From positions 1 through 28,358 of the IMG/VR virus record IMGVR_UViG_3300038701_001082: a DNA stretch of 28,358 nt, one strand, 5' to 3'. A program made the position numbers and the translations under genes. Positions 1 to 5,259 of the stretch are shown piece after piece. Within the stretch, counting starts at the first letter, position 1, and the number at the start of each line of letters is the position of its first letter. A model generated the notes under the pieces. It had not been told where the DNA came from and did not search any database. It saw only the letters and a program-made list of their open reading frames with translations. Origin of the DNA: a virus.

Positions 1-133
1 CCGCACTGCGCGCCGGTGCTTTCAACGCGCAATGTTCGAAGGGGTTGGGGTGCGCATGGAGGGGGGATGCGCACCCCGCGATCCGAAGGGAGAGGGCCGG
101 ATCGCAAATGAAATTGATTGTGGGGAGGGTCAC
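1..133 (-). CDS. Partial gene directly downstream of the methyltransferase (C-terminus off the edge)
   Basis: A GTG codon at 133-131 directly follows the methyltransferase stop (TAA at 136-134). A good Shine-Dalgarno, GGAGG, lies about 8 nt upstream inside the end of the methyltransferase gene. The frame stays open for 44 codons to the left edge. The visible peptide starts VTLPTINFICDPALS and matches no family I know. The support is the tight junction and ribosome site, which fit the 4-nt-overlap style of this leftward operon. The remainder and the function cannot be seen, and a short spurious frame remains possible. Confidence 0.45.
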   Translation of the reverse strand, partial: MTLPTINFICDPALSLRIAGCASPLHAHPNPFEHCALKAPARSA

Positions 134-982
134 TTATACCGCCTCCGCTTCGAGGATGGCATTGCCGATCAGTTCAGGGATTTGGGGAACTACGGCGTTT
201 CCCAGGGCTTTAAGTCGGTGTGCCCGATGGGGAACCCCATTAGCCACTCGACCCACGGCGGGTTCAGTGCGCCAGATTCCGGCGACACGACCATGGAAAG
301 CATCAATTGCTTGCCCTTGGATAAGCGGCGTTGGATTGACGGGTTCGAGAGGTTGCCCCTGTCCCTGTCGTCCCCCGCTTGCGGTGTCGGCCATAGCGCC
401 CGCGCCACTTCCCGCTCCAAGTTCGGGAATTTGGCCTTCGCAGTGTTTTCTGTAAAGTTCGCCGCCATCGCACTGCAACTGCGTGGGGTAGGCCATAATC
501 CAGATTCGGTCCCTGCGGTGAGGTGCGCCAACGTAGGAAGCTGGTATGCAGTGCCACTCCGCATCATACCAGAGCGAGGCCAAGGTTCCGAGAACGTCTG
601 CAAGCCCTCGACTAAGCAGTGCTGCGACGTTTTCCAAGATAACGTATCGGGGTGCCAGTTCGCTAATGAGACGGGCGATTTCGTAAAACAGGCCGCTTCG
701 CTCGCCTTCAAGGCCTGCACCTTTTCCGGCGAAACTAATGTCTTGGCAGGGGAACCCTCCTGTGATGACATCAACGGCAATTCCATCGGCAGCAAGTTGC
801 TCTGCGGTAAGCTCTCGCACGTCTCGGTAGCAGGGCACGTCTGGCCAGTGCTTTGCGAGGACTTTGCGAGGGAACTCTTCGATTTCACAGAATGCGACGG
901 TTTCAAATCCGCCTGTTCGTTCAAGGCCAAGGCTGAAACCTCCTATTCCAGAGAAAAGATCAAGGACGCGCAGCTTACTCAC
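134..982 (-). CDS. C5-cytosine-specific DNA methyltransferase (Dcm-like)
   Basis: A 282-residue enzyme that would transfer a methyl group from S-adenosylmethionine to carbon 5 of cytosine in a specific DNA site; in phages this usually protects against host restriction. Motif I (DLFSGIGGFSLGL) is near residues 8-20. Motif IV holds the catalytic PC pair at 78-79 (GGFPCQDIS). ENV is at 117-119, the RRDRIWI motif near 156-162, and the motif IX/X end (RVANG, then GNAVVPQ) near 245-267. All core motifs are intact, so it should be active. The target-recognition stretch is short (about 85 residues). The GTG start overlaps the stop of the upstream 44-aa gene by 4 nt. A second long frame lies wholly inside this gene. 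The recognition site cannot be predicted. Confidence 0.95.
   Translation of the reverse strand: MSKLRVLDLFSGIGGFSLGLERTGGFETVAFCEIEEFPRKVLAKHWPDVPCYRDVRELTAEQLAADGIAVDVITGGFPCQDISFAGKGAGLEGERSGLFYEIARLISELAPRYVILENVAALLSRGLADVLGTLASLWYDAEWHCIPASYVGAPHRRDRIWIMAYPTQLQCDGGELYRKHCEGQIPELGAGSGAGAMADTASGGRQGQGQPLEPVNPTPLIQGQAIDAFHGRVAGIWRTEPAVGRVANGVPHRAHRLKALGNAVVPQIPELIGNAILEAEAV
190..930 (-). CDS. Nested overlapping gene inside the methyltransferase (+1 frame)
   Basis: A 246-codon frame lies entirely inside the methyltransferase, same strand, shifted +1. It reads like a protein: a Ser/Pro-rich start, DTLSWKTSQ near 95-103, WPRSGMMRSG near 117-126, two WPTP motifs near 146-149 and 180-183, and a C-terminal WVEWLMGFPIG near 226-236. 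I recognise this motif series from separately annotated phage proteins beside or within C5-methyltransferases; that is memory, not a search. The start is uncertain: the frame opens at TTG, the first ATG is residue 49, and no strong ribosome site is visible. It could be a true dual-coded protein or a frame that stays recognisable only because the methyltransferase is conserved. Function unknown. Confidence 0.5.
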   Translation of the reverse strand: MALNEQADLKPSHSVKSKSSLAKSSQSTGQTCPATETCESLPQSNLLPMELPLMSSQEGSPAKTLVSPEKVQALKASEAACFTKSPVSLANWHPDTLSWKTSQHCLVEGLQTFSEPWPRSGMMRSGTAYQLPTLAHLTAGTESGLWPTPRSCSAMAANFTENTAKAKFPNLEREVARALWPTPQAGDDRDRGNLSNPSIQRRLSKGKQLMLSMVVSPESGALNPPWVEWLMGFPIGHTDLKPWETP

Positions 983-1113
983 ACCACACCCCCATTGTCG
1001 TTAACCGCCACGAACGCGCATAAAGCAGGGCGCAGATCGTGAGCCTCGTTAATCCGGTGCAGGGTTATGACCGTGGGCAGATAAAGCGTTGCCACGCTGC
1101 AAGGGCGGGTCAT
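979..1113 (-). CDS. 44-aa micro-gene between cro-like gene and methyltransferase
   Basis: This short frame fills the gap between the Cro-like regulator and the methyltransferase. Its ATG overlaps the regulator's TGA (ATGA), and its own TGA overlaps the methyltransferase's GTG (GTGA). The gene is therefore locked into a chain of translational coupling. The 44-residue product begins MTRPCSVATLYLPTV and ends VAVNDNGGVV; it has no transmembrane segment and matches no family I recognise. Both junctions being 4-nt overlaps is the main evidence that it is real. It might be a small regulator or only a coupling leader for the methyltransferase. Confidence 0.5.
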   Translation of the reverse strand: MTRPCSVATLYLPTVITLHRINEAHDLRPALCAFVAVNDNGGVV

Positions 1114-1301
1114 GCTACCTCTTCCCGAAGATCGAGAAGCTGCTCAGCCGTGGCCCAATTCTTCTCAATAAAGACAGACCACTCGTTGACCGGAATGCTC
1201 TTCCGCTGGTCCCATGAGCGAACCGTCGTGATTGGACGTTTTGTTGCCTCTGCAATCTCTGCATGGCCAACCGAACGAATGATGTCTCGATGATTTTGCA
1301 T
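1110..1301 (-). CDS. Cro-like HTH regulator, first gene of the leftward early operon
   Basis: A 63-residue DNA-binding protein. The stretch HAEIAEATKRPITTVRSW is a Cro/YdaS-type helix-turn-helix and is followed by QRKSIPVNEW, typical of small phage regulators where an Ile-Pro pair precedes an aromatic residue. It is transcribed divergently from the repressor and leads the operon carrying the methyltransferase. I chose the ATG at 1301 over one five codons upstream because the predicted -10 (1313-1308) would start RNA at about 1302-1301, giving a leaderless message; the upstream ATG overlaps the promoter itself. The likely role is to repress the repressor gene and commit to lysis. Identity as a regulator is firm, the direction of its effect is inference. 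Confidence 0.82.
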   Translation of the reverse strand: MQNHRDIIRSVGHAEIAEATKRPITTVRSWDQRKSIPVNEWSVFIEKNWATAEQLLDLREEVA

Positions 1302-1359
1302 AATGGCGTTATGCATAATGCATTACAGGAATGCAAGCACCTTTTGCATAACGATGCAA
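1297..1359. promoter_or_regulatory. Operator cluster between the divergent regulator genes
   Basis: Three dyads share one core: TGCATAA-N5-TTATGCA at 1297-1315, an overlapping TGCATAATGCA at 1312-1322, and TTGCAT-N4-ATGCAA at 1344-1359. The heptamer TGCATAA or its complement occurs four times in 60 bp (1297, 1309, 1312, 1345). The same elements recur around 1736-1778. They cover the leftward promoter and the upstream part of the repressor promoter, as expected for operators of the repressor and the Cro-like protein. Confidence 0.7.
1308..1336 (-). promoter_or_regulatory. Leftward early promoter of the cro-like gene
   Basis: On the minus strand, TTGCAT (1336-1331) is followed after exactly 17 bp by CATAAC (1313-1308). 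The rightward promoter has the same -10 hexamer and the same spacing. The -10 lies inside the dyad TGCATAA-N5-TTATGCA, so repressor bound there would block RNA polymerase. The start point would fall about at the ATG of the regulator. Confidence 0.6.
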
Positions 1360-1361
1360 TT

Positions 1362-1367
1362 TATATT
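1362..1367 (+). promoter_or_regulatory. -10 box of the repressor gene, probable leaderless transcript
   Basis: TATATT lies 7 nt before the repressor ATG, which has no Shine-Dalgarno. Transcription would begin at or next to the A of the ATG, as in lambda cI made from its maintenance promoter. No convincing -35 is present at the right spacing, which would fit a promoter needing activation. The dyad at 1344-1359 is suitably close upstream for self-activation by the repressor. Confidence 0.45.
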
Positions 1368-1373
1368 GGCCCT

Positions 1374-1697
1374 ATGAATGATCCGGCCTCAAGATTGCGA
1401 ACAGCGCGCCTGCGTGCAGGATATGAAACCGCTAAGGATGCCGCCTTGTCGCTTGGCTTTCCTGTTTCGACCTATCTTGCGCACGAGAACGGAAGCCGAG
1501 GCTATCCCGCGAAGAAGGCCTTTACCTATGCGCGAAAGTTCAAAGTTTCCGAGCAGTGGCTTTTATATGGAACAGGGAAAGCGCCTGGGCTTGAGGGCGA
1601 TAAGAACGCTGAGATCATCAATATCATCGAGCACCTTCCCCCGTTAAAGAGAGACGCAGCGCTGGCAATGCTCAAAGGCTTAGCGAACGGCGATTGA
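1374..1697 (+). CDS. HTH lysogeny repressor without a cleavage domain
   Basis: A 107-residue protein with an N-terminal XRE/CI-type helix-turn-helix: SRLRTARLRAGYETAKDAA, then VSTYLAHENGSRGYP, then an AR-FKVS-EWLLYGTG ending that is common in alphaproteobacterial prophage repressors. In those relatives a LexA-like S24 peptidase domain usually follows. Here only about 35 residues come after GTGKAPG, and the Ser/Lys peptidase is absent, so RecA-driven self-cleavage is not expected. Longer starts exist upstream but would run through the operators; the ATG 7 nt after TATATT fits best. The gene is divergent from the Cro-like gene and flanked by matching operator clusters on both sides. It most likely maintains lysogeny by silencing both early promoters. 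Confidence 0.85.
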   Translation: MNDPASRLRTARLRAGYETAKDAALSLGFPVSTYLAHENGSRGYPAKKAFTYARKFKVSEQWLLYGTGKAPGLEGDKNAEIINIIEHLPPLKRDAALAMLKGLANGD

Positions 1698-1735
1698 TTC
1701 GCCAGTAATTTCACAAAATGCAAAAATGCGCTTCG

Positions 1736-1778
1736 TTATGCAAAATGCATTTGACAGGGTGTAACGCATAATGCATAA
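1736..1778. promoter_or_regulatory. Second operator cluster, downstream of the repressor gene
   Basis: The dyad ATGCA-AAA-TGCAT (1738-1750) touches the -35 of the rightward promoter, and GCATAATGC (1766-1774) lies across its spacer and -10. The same 9-mer GCATAATGC occurs at 1313-1321 in the other cluster. TTATGCA (1736-1742) and TGCATAA (1772-1778) repeat the shared heptamer. The repressor gene is thus bracketed by two sets of its presumed binding sites. Confidence 0.7.
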
Positions 1779-1779
1779 C
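1751..1779 (+). promoter_or_regulatory. Rightward early promoter
   Basis: A perfect -35 (TTGACA, 1751-1756), a 17 bp spacer and CATAAC (1774-1779) precede the long run of small rightward genes. The start point would be near 1786, about 25 nt before the first gene. The operator GCATAATGC overlaps the spacer and -10, so repressor binding should shut it off. Confidence 0.72.
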
Positions 1780-1781
1780 AA

Positions 1782-1804
1782 TCTCCAGACACACCGTTTG
1801 GAGA
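1782..1804 (+). promoter_or_regulatory. Inverted repeat that could hide the first gene's ribosome site
   Basis: TCTCCA (1782-1787) is complementary to TGGAGA (1799-1804), which contains the Shine-Dalgarno of the gene starting at 1811. RNA from the rightward promoter would start near 1786 and lack most of the left arm. Only read-through RNA from the repressor gene could form the full stem. A six-pair stem is short, so this is tentative. Confidence 0.3.
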
Positions 1805-1810
1805 GCACCA

Positions 1811-2086
1811 ATGTTTAAGATTGAAAAGGGCGTCCCGCTACCCCCACAAGAGCGTGGTCGTGGCGCAATTTCAAAATACCCCTTTGCTGAAATGGAGGTT
1901 GGGGACAGTTTTTCCCTACCCCTTACTGGTGAGAAGGGCACAGGAGGCTCGACTTACTACAAATGGGATAAATCAACCCGAAAGCTAACGAACGCCAGTA
2001 TCCATCACGCCAGAAGGCATGGTAAAAAATTTACTGTCCGCGAAATGAAAGAAGAGGGCGTTGCTCGATGCTGGAGGGTGTCATGA
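1811..2086 (+). CDS. Small phage protein, first gene of the rightward early arm
   Basis: A 91-residue protein. It fits a small phage family in which a PFAEMEVGDSF-like core is followed by a basic HHARRHGKKFTVREM stretch and a final RCWRV. I recognise the pattern from many tailed phages, where it often sits next to the repressor, but know of no proven function. The start is ATG with GGAGAG about 7 nt upstream. It is the first gene behind the rightward promoter and would be derepressed as soon as the repressor leaves. Its TGA overlaps the next ATG. A nucleic-acid-binding role is suggested only by the basic C-terminal half. Confidence 0.78.
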   Translation: MFKIEKGVPLPPQERGRGAISKYPFAEMEVGDSFSLPLTGEKGTGGSTYYKWDKSTRKLTNASIHHARRHGKKFTVREMKEEGVARCWRVS

Positions 2087-2406
2087 ACGCGCCCACCATC
2101 AACGCACAGGCCCTTGCCAAGACCGCGCAAGAGATTGTGAATTGCAAGCACAGCAACCGCTTTCTTAAGTCGGCGGCTCAGCTTTACCTCGACAATCTGA
2201 GTGACGGTTATTGCGAGCCTGACGAGTTGCTTGAGTTGCTTGCCGAAGAAAACGCGGAAGATGACTTTCAGGGCGTTTGCTTCACCTATGAACGCCGCAA
2301 TCCCGGCTATGCCTACACGCTTGATTATGACGAGTGGTTTGAAGGTCGCAAAGGCGAATACCTCGCATCTGTTCGCAGCACCTATGGAATGGGGGAAGCG
2401 GCATGA
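2083..2406 (+). CDS. Early protein of unknown function, acidic C-terminal half
   Basis: A 107-residue protein that I do not recognise. The N-terminal half looks helical (NAQALAKTAQEIVNCKH, SAAQLYLDNLSDG). The second half is acidic and aromatic (EPDELLELLAEENAEDD, YTLDYDEWFEGRK). I chose the ATG that forms an ATGA overlap with the preceding gene and has GGAGGG 7 nt upstream; a longer start five codons earlier is less likely. There is no signal peptide or membrane segment. Its place in the immediate-early cassette and its strong negative charge would suit a host-takeover or DNA-mimic role, but this is speculation. Confidence 0.72.
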   Translation: MNAPTINAQALAKTAQEIVNCKHSNRFLKSAAQLYLDNLSDGYCEPDELLELLAEENAEDDFQGVCFTYERRNPGYAYTLDYDEWFEGRKGEYLASVRSTYGMGEAA

Positions 2407-2837
2407 GCGGGGCTAAGCATACGCCGGAGCCTTGGGCTCAATCCCATCGTGAACGCCGCGACGGCATGTATTCAACCGAGGTTTATTGTGCCGATGGCGA
2501 AACGATTGCCAGAATTGCTTGGTATCCGCACCCGGTTGACACTGCAACAGGCTCGATCGGCACTTACCGCGAAGCCAACGCCACCCGCATAGTCGAATGC
2601 GTCAATGCCCTTGAAGGCATCGAGAACCCCGCCGCTTTTCGTGAGGTGTTTGGGGAATTGGTGGAGGCTTTGGAGCGCATCCGCCTGCGCGGCAACCAAT
2701 GGGAAAGCGCTTTGAAAAACTGGACTGGCGCTTTGTCCATGTCTCGAACGTCTGGGGGTTGTGTGGCTGCTGAGGCGGAATGGGCTGCTTACATCGCCAC
2801 CGCCGCCCTCGCCAAAGCAAAGGAGCTTCAATCATGA
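2403..2837 (+). CDS. Early phage protein with TPEPW start motif
   Basis: A 144-residue protein opening MSGAKHTPEPWAQ, followed by a beta-rich part (EVYCADGETIARIAWY) and NATRIVECVNALEGIENP. The combination of an N-terminal TPEPW, an ANA-RIVECVNA motif and a helical C-terminal tail is familiar from hypothetical proteins in early regions of many phages; I know no proven function. The ATG overlaps the previous TGA, with GGGGGAAG just upstream. The C-terminal part (residues 80-144) is helix-forming and ends in an Ala/Lys-rich stretch. No catalytic motif is visible. Confidence 0.78.
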   Translation: MSGAKHTPEPWAQSHRERRDGMYSTEVYCADGETIARIAWYPHPVDTATGSIGTYREANATRIVECVNALEGIENPAAFREVFGELVEALERIRLRGNQWESALKNWTGALSMSRTSGGCVAAEAEWAAYIATAALAKAKELQS

Positions 2838-3061
2838 GCCCCGCCGAGAAAGCCGCTGTGCACGTGGCGAAAACTGGTGTGCTTTGGCAGCGTCCTACAA
2901 CGCTTGCTCAAAAACTGGACCTGTTCGCGCACTTTGATACGAACTGGACGGAGGCCAACGATGGGGCAACGCTCGATATTGCTGCCCAAATCCGTAGCCA
3001 GCTTATGTCCGAGCATGGCCTTACTAAAGCGCAGTGTGACGCGCTTGGGAGGGCGCTGTGA
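2834..3061 (+). CDS. Small early protein, unknown function
   Basis: A 75-residue soluble protein beginning MSPAEKAAVHVAKTGV, mostly helical, with a Trp-containing centre (FDTNWTEANDGATLDIA). The ATG has an ATGA overlap with the preceding stop and AGGAG about 8 nt upstream; an in-frame upstream start would extend 18 residues into the previous gene and lacks a better site. No family is recognised. The GTG of the following membrane protein overlaps its stop, so the two are probably translated together. Confidence 0.68.
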   Translation: MSPAEKAAVHVAKTGVLWQRPTTLAQKLDLFAHFDTNWTEANDGATLDIAAQIRSQLMSEHGLTKAQCDALGRAL

Positions 3062-3252
3062 AGCACCTCACCCGCTGGCACGTAGCAATTGCCCTGATCT
3101 ACCTTGGCGCGCTCGTTATCGGCGCTCGTGCCTGGGATGTTGTCGCCAGACTAAACCTCTTCGGTGCAGCGATGGGTCTTGTGATTGGCCTTAACCTGCT
3201 TTGGGCAATCCCCGCGCTGACCGGCGCGCTTGTATTTGGAGAATTGATGTGA
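3058..3252 (+). CDS. Small inner-membrane protein with two membrane segments
   Basis: A 64-residue protein. Two hydrophobic segments, near residues 9-24 and 36-60, flank a short arginine-containing loop (ARAWDVVAR), giving a helical hairpin with the N-terminus probably in the cytoplasm by the positive-inside rule. The GTG start is in a GTGA overlap with the previous gene, with GGGAGG upstream. Small membrane hairpins expressed early often change the host envelope or block superinfection; that role is an inference. It sits far from the lysis genes, so it is unlikely to be the holin. Confidence 0.68.
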   Translation: MKHLTRWHVAIALIYLGALVIGARAWDVVARLNLFGAAMGLVIGLNLLWAIPALTGALVFGELM

Positions 3253-3368
3253 GCAATCCGAGCCACGCATACAACCACCTGCCACGCCTTGGCCCGAACG
3301 CGGTCAACCCGTTTGTGCAGCCACGCCGCCCACTCTTGCAACGCTTGTTTGCGCGGGGGAGGCGGTGA
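3249..3368 (+). CDS. 39-aa Arg/Pro-rich micro-protein
   Basis: A 39-codon frame from a GTG that overlaps the previous TGA; GGAGAA lies about 8 nt upstream. It ends in TGATG shared with the next gene. The peptide starts VSNPSHAYNHLPRLGP and ends with a basic tail rich in Arg and Leu (RRPLLQRLFARGRR). The basic tail would suit nucleic-acid or membrane binding. No family is recognised. It fills a stretch that would otherwise be the only gap in this tightly packed run, and both junctions show coupling. Confidence 0.5.
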   Translation: MSNPSHAYNHLPRLGPNAVNPFVQPRRPLLQRLFARGRR

Positions 3369-3538
3369 TGCCCAAACCAAAACGCTTTGAGTTCGTGATC
3401 GAGAATACGCTTTACGAAGGACACTTCATGGCCACCCTTGGCGACTATGACGAGGCCGCACCGATTGGCACAGGCGACACACCATCCGAGGCCATAATCG
3501 ACTGGCTCGAATTGCACGGGGAGACGATTGATGAATGA
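3368..3538 (+). CDS. 56-aa acidic early protein
   Basis: The ATG shares its A with the previous TGA, and GGGGGAGG is a strong ribosome site 5 nt upstream. The 56-residue product starts MPKPKRFEFVIENTLYEG, has a beta-rich first half, and ends in an acidic helix (SEAIIDWLELHGE). The pattern of a small beta sheet followed by SEAI-DWL suggests a compact fold. It resembles short phage hypotheticals generally, but I cannot name a family. The next gene starts 8 nt before its stop. Confidence 0.58.
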   Translation: MPKPKRFEFVIENTLYEGHFMATLGDYDEAAPIGTGDTPSEAIIDWLELHGETIDE

Positions 3539-4055
3539 TGCACACCCAACACCCACAGATGCGATGTGCAATATGGAACTTCGCTCTGCCGTATTTGAAA
3601 TCCTACGCCGCCACGATGTCAGCGATCAATGCTTTGCAGAAGTGGCCTCGGTCACTCAAGCCGCCCTTGCGCAACAGCAGCCGAGCGGGGAGGTTGTGGG
3701 GTGGGTATATGAAGAATTGAGAACATTCACGTTTGATGAGTGGTGTTCTGGTTTGAGCTTCGACAAACCAGATGAAGGCGATATGTTCCGCAACGTCCGC
3801 CCCCTCTACGCCCACCCGCCTGCAATGGAGGACGGTTGGAATGCGAATATGGGTGAAGCGCCGGATGGGGGTCTAATCCTTGTCTGCGGAGGCGTTTGGC
3901 ACGGCGAAATTAACGATGCCTATCCCGAAGATAAGGGACCGTGGATCGTCGATGCAAGCAATTATCACGTCGATGGAACCGACGCTTACAGCGCGTGGAT
4001 TGAAAACCCAACCCACTGGCAACACCTCCCCCAACCACCCAAGGAGCAAGGATGA
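3531..4055 (+). CDS. Early phage protein with DUF551-like C-terminal motif
   Basis: A 174-residue protein. The N-terminal part is helical (ELRSAVFEILRRHDVSD). The middle contains RPLYAHPP, a motif common in modular phage early proteins, and the end reads ENPTHWQHLPQPP, close to the THW-PLP-PP signature of DUF551. These are mosaic early-region proteins of unknown function. I took the ATG at 3531, which has GGGGAG 8 nt upstream, over a TTG one codon earlier. It overlaps the previous gene by 8 nt and its stop overlaps the next ATG. Confidence 0.76.
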   Translation: MNDAHPTPTDAMCNMELRSAVFEILRRHDVSDQCFAEVASVTQAALAQQQPSGEVVGWVYEELRTFTFDEWCSGLSFDKPDEGDMFRNVRPLYAHPPAMEDGWNANMGEAPDGGLILVCGGVWHGEINDAYPEDKGPWIVDASNYHVDGTDAYSAWIENPTHWQHLPQPPKEQG

Positions 4056-4165
4056 TGGCGTTTTTCATCATATTCGCTGCACTGGTTGCGCTAGCCTTCT
4101 TAGCTAAAATCGGGGACGAACTCGGTAAAATTCGCAAGCTTATGGAGGATGCGAAAAATGGATAA
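4052..4165 (+). CDS. 37-aa single-pass membrane micro-protein
   Basis: This very short gene has an ATGA overlap with the previous stop and AGGAG about 5 nt upstream. Its 37 residues begin MMAFFIIFAALVALAF, one hydrophobic segment (residues 3-18), followed by a charged amphipathic tail (DELGKIRKLMEDAKNG). The layout is that of a small bitopic membrane protein with the tail in the cytoplasm. The following gene starts 8 nt before its stop. Function unknown. Confidence 0.58.
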   Translation: MMAFFIIFAALVALAFLAKIGDELGKIRKLMEDAKNG

Positions 4166-4553
4166 AGAGGTAGAGGCGATTGACCGGGCTTTAGGTGACG
4201 ACGACAATGGTTTTCGGCTCGCTGTCCGCGCTCACATTGCCAAGCATCGCCATGAGCAAGCCACCCGCACACCCGCTGCCACCGCTGATCGCGAGGGGGT
4301 TGTTCGTGACATGATCGAAAGCGGCACTAACCCAGACACAGCGGGTCAATACTCTTGGCCTAACTGGAAGGTTGCTGACGCCCTGCGCGCATCTGATCGG
4401 GATGCGGTGATTGGGGCTCAGCGCGACAAATGGGAGGCTGAACGCCGCGATTATGCGTCCTATAATGGGCCGACAATGCAGGCTGAAAAAGACTTGGCAT
4501 TCAAAGTTAAAATTGCTGACGAGCTTCTCGCCCTCAAAGGGAGCAAGACATGA
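4158..4553 (+). CDS. Early soluble protein, charged and helical, unknown function
   Basis: A 131-residue highly charged protein with no membrane segment. It is largely helical, with several short segments (EVEAIDRALGDDD, LAVRAHIAKHRHEQ, KDLAFKVKIADELLALK). A central SWPNWKVADALRASDRDAV stretch is the most distinctive part. I chose the second ATG because GGAGG (4144-4148) abuts the first ATG with no spacing but lies 9 nt before this one. No family is recognised. The stop is overlapped by the next ATG. Confidence 0.68.
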   Translation: MDKEVEAIDRALGDDDNGFRLAVRAHIAKHRHEQATRTPAATADREGVVRDMIESGTNPDTAGQYSWPNWKVADALRASDRDAVIGAQRDKWEAERRDYASYNGPTMQAEKDLAFKVKIADELLALKGSKT

Positions 4554-4783
4554 GCGATAAAGTGGCCACAGAAGCGGCCAAGATCAGAGCTAGCCAGAAC
4601 GCTACAGAGTTGCTTTTAACAGGCAAAGATCGCTCGATTGGAGGGATTGCGGGAGCGGCCCTCATTATGCGCGGCCTGATGGACTACCGATACAAATGGA
4701 TGGTCTTTGGCGAAAAGCGCCTCGTCCCTACGCGCTTCGGCAGAAAGGTCCGCAACCACCTCAAAGGAGAATCAAATGCCTAA
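4550..4783 (+). CDS. 77-aa early protein, basic C-terminus
   Basis: The product is 77 residues: a helical start (KVATEAAKIRASQNA), a glycine/alanine-rich middle (SIGGIAGAALIMRGL) that is mildly hydrophobic, and a basic end (RFGRKVRNHLKGES). The middle is short for a membrane span. The ATG overlaps the previous TGA, with GGGAGC 7 nt upstream. No family is recognised. It overlaps the next gene by 8 nt. Confidence 0.66.
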   Translation: MSDKVATEAAKIRASQNATELLLTGKDRSIGGIAGAALIMRGLMDYRYKWMVFGEKRLVPTRFGRKVRNHLKGESNA

Positions 4784-5036
4784 CGCAGCAAACATGATGC
4801 AAGCATACGCCGAACTTGACCGCCTTTCGATTGCGGGCACACCTCTCACCGGACAGGCGCGCACCGACTTTCTCGATGCAGCGTGGCGGGGTGATCTGGT
4901 GCTTGAGCCCTCGCAAGCAATCAAAGGGTATTTTCAGAAGCGCAAAATGGCCCGCAACACCCGCCACGGCGCAGGCTGGAACAAGGCGCAAGCTGCGGTG
5001 ATGACTGACAGGGTGAAGGGGACGCGCGGTGGGTGA
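4776..5036 (+). CDS. 86-aa early protein, basic C-terminal half
   Basis: An 86-residue protein beginning MPNAANMMQAYAELDRL. The second half is strongly basic (YFQKRKMARNTRHGAGWNKAQ), which would suit nucleic-acid binding. The start has AGGAG 7 nt upstream; earlier in-frame starts lie inside the previous gene and lack such a site. No family is recognised. The next gene begins at a GTG 8 nt before its stop. Confidence 0.66.
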   Translation: MPNAANMMQAYAELDRLSIAGTPLTGQARTDFLDAAWRGDLVLEPSQAIKGYFQKRKMARNTRHGAGWNKAQAAVMTDRVKGTRGG

Positions 5037-5259
5037 TGATCTAATCCGCAAAGCAGAATATCGCCTCGTTTCTGTAGAGACGACCGACTACGGCGATGGT
5101 CCCGCGTGTGAAAAGCGCGTGATAGGCAGCTTCTCGCGCATCCCGGACGGGACACATTGGGAGGCGTTGCCGCAATCCTTCAAGGCATCCTTAGCAGAAG
5201 GCACAAGGCCCGGCGCTGTGTTTGAACTCACCTTGCAAGCCAAGGATGCCGCACAGTGA
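5029..5259 (+). CDS. 76-aa early protein, beta-rich
   Basis: The frame opens at GTG and overlaps the previous gene by 8 nt. The 76-residue product alternates short strands and turns (EYRLVSVETTDYGDGPACEKRV, then PDGTHWEALPQSF, then GAVFELTLQAKD), suggesting a small beta fold. GTHWEALPQ recalls the THW-PLP motif of DUF551-type phage proteins, but too weakly to assign. Its TGA overlaps the GTG of the next gene. Confidence 0.62.
   Translation: MGDDLIRKAEYRLVSVETTDYGDGPACEKRVIGSFSRIPDGTHWEALPQSFKASLAEGTRPGAVFELTLQAKDAAQ

Noticed and set aside
32-1042. A 336-codon open frame on the plus strand across the methyltransferase region
   Set aside because: It is antisense to the methyltransferase, has no ribosome site and no protein-like motifs; the minus frames carry the conserved residues.
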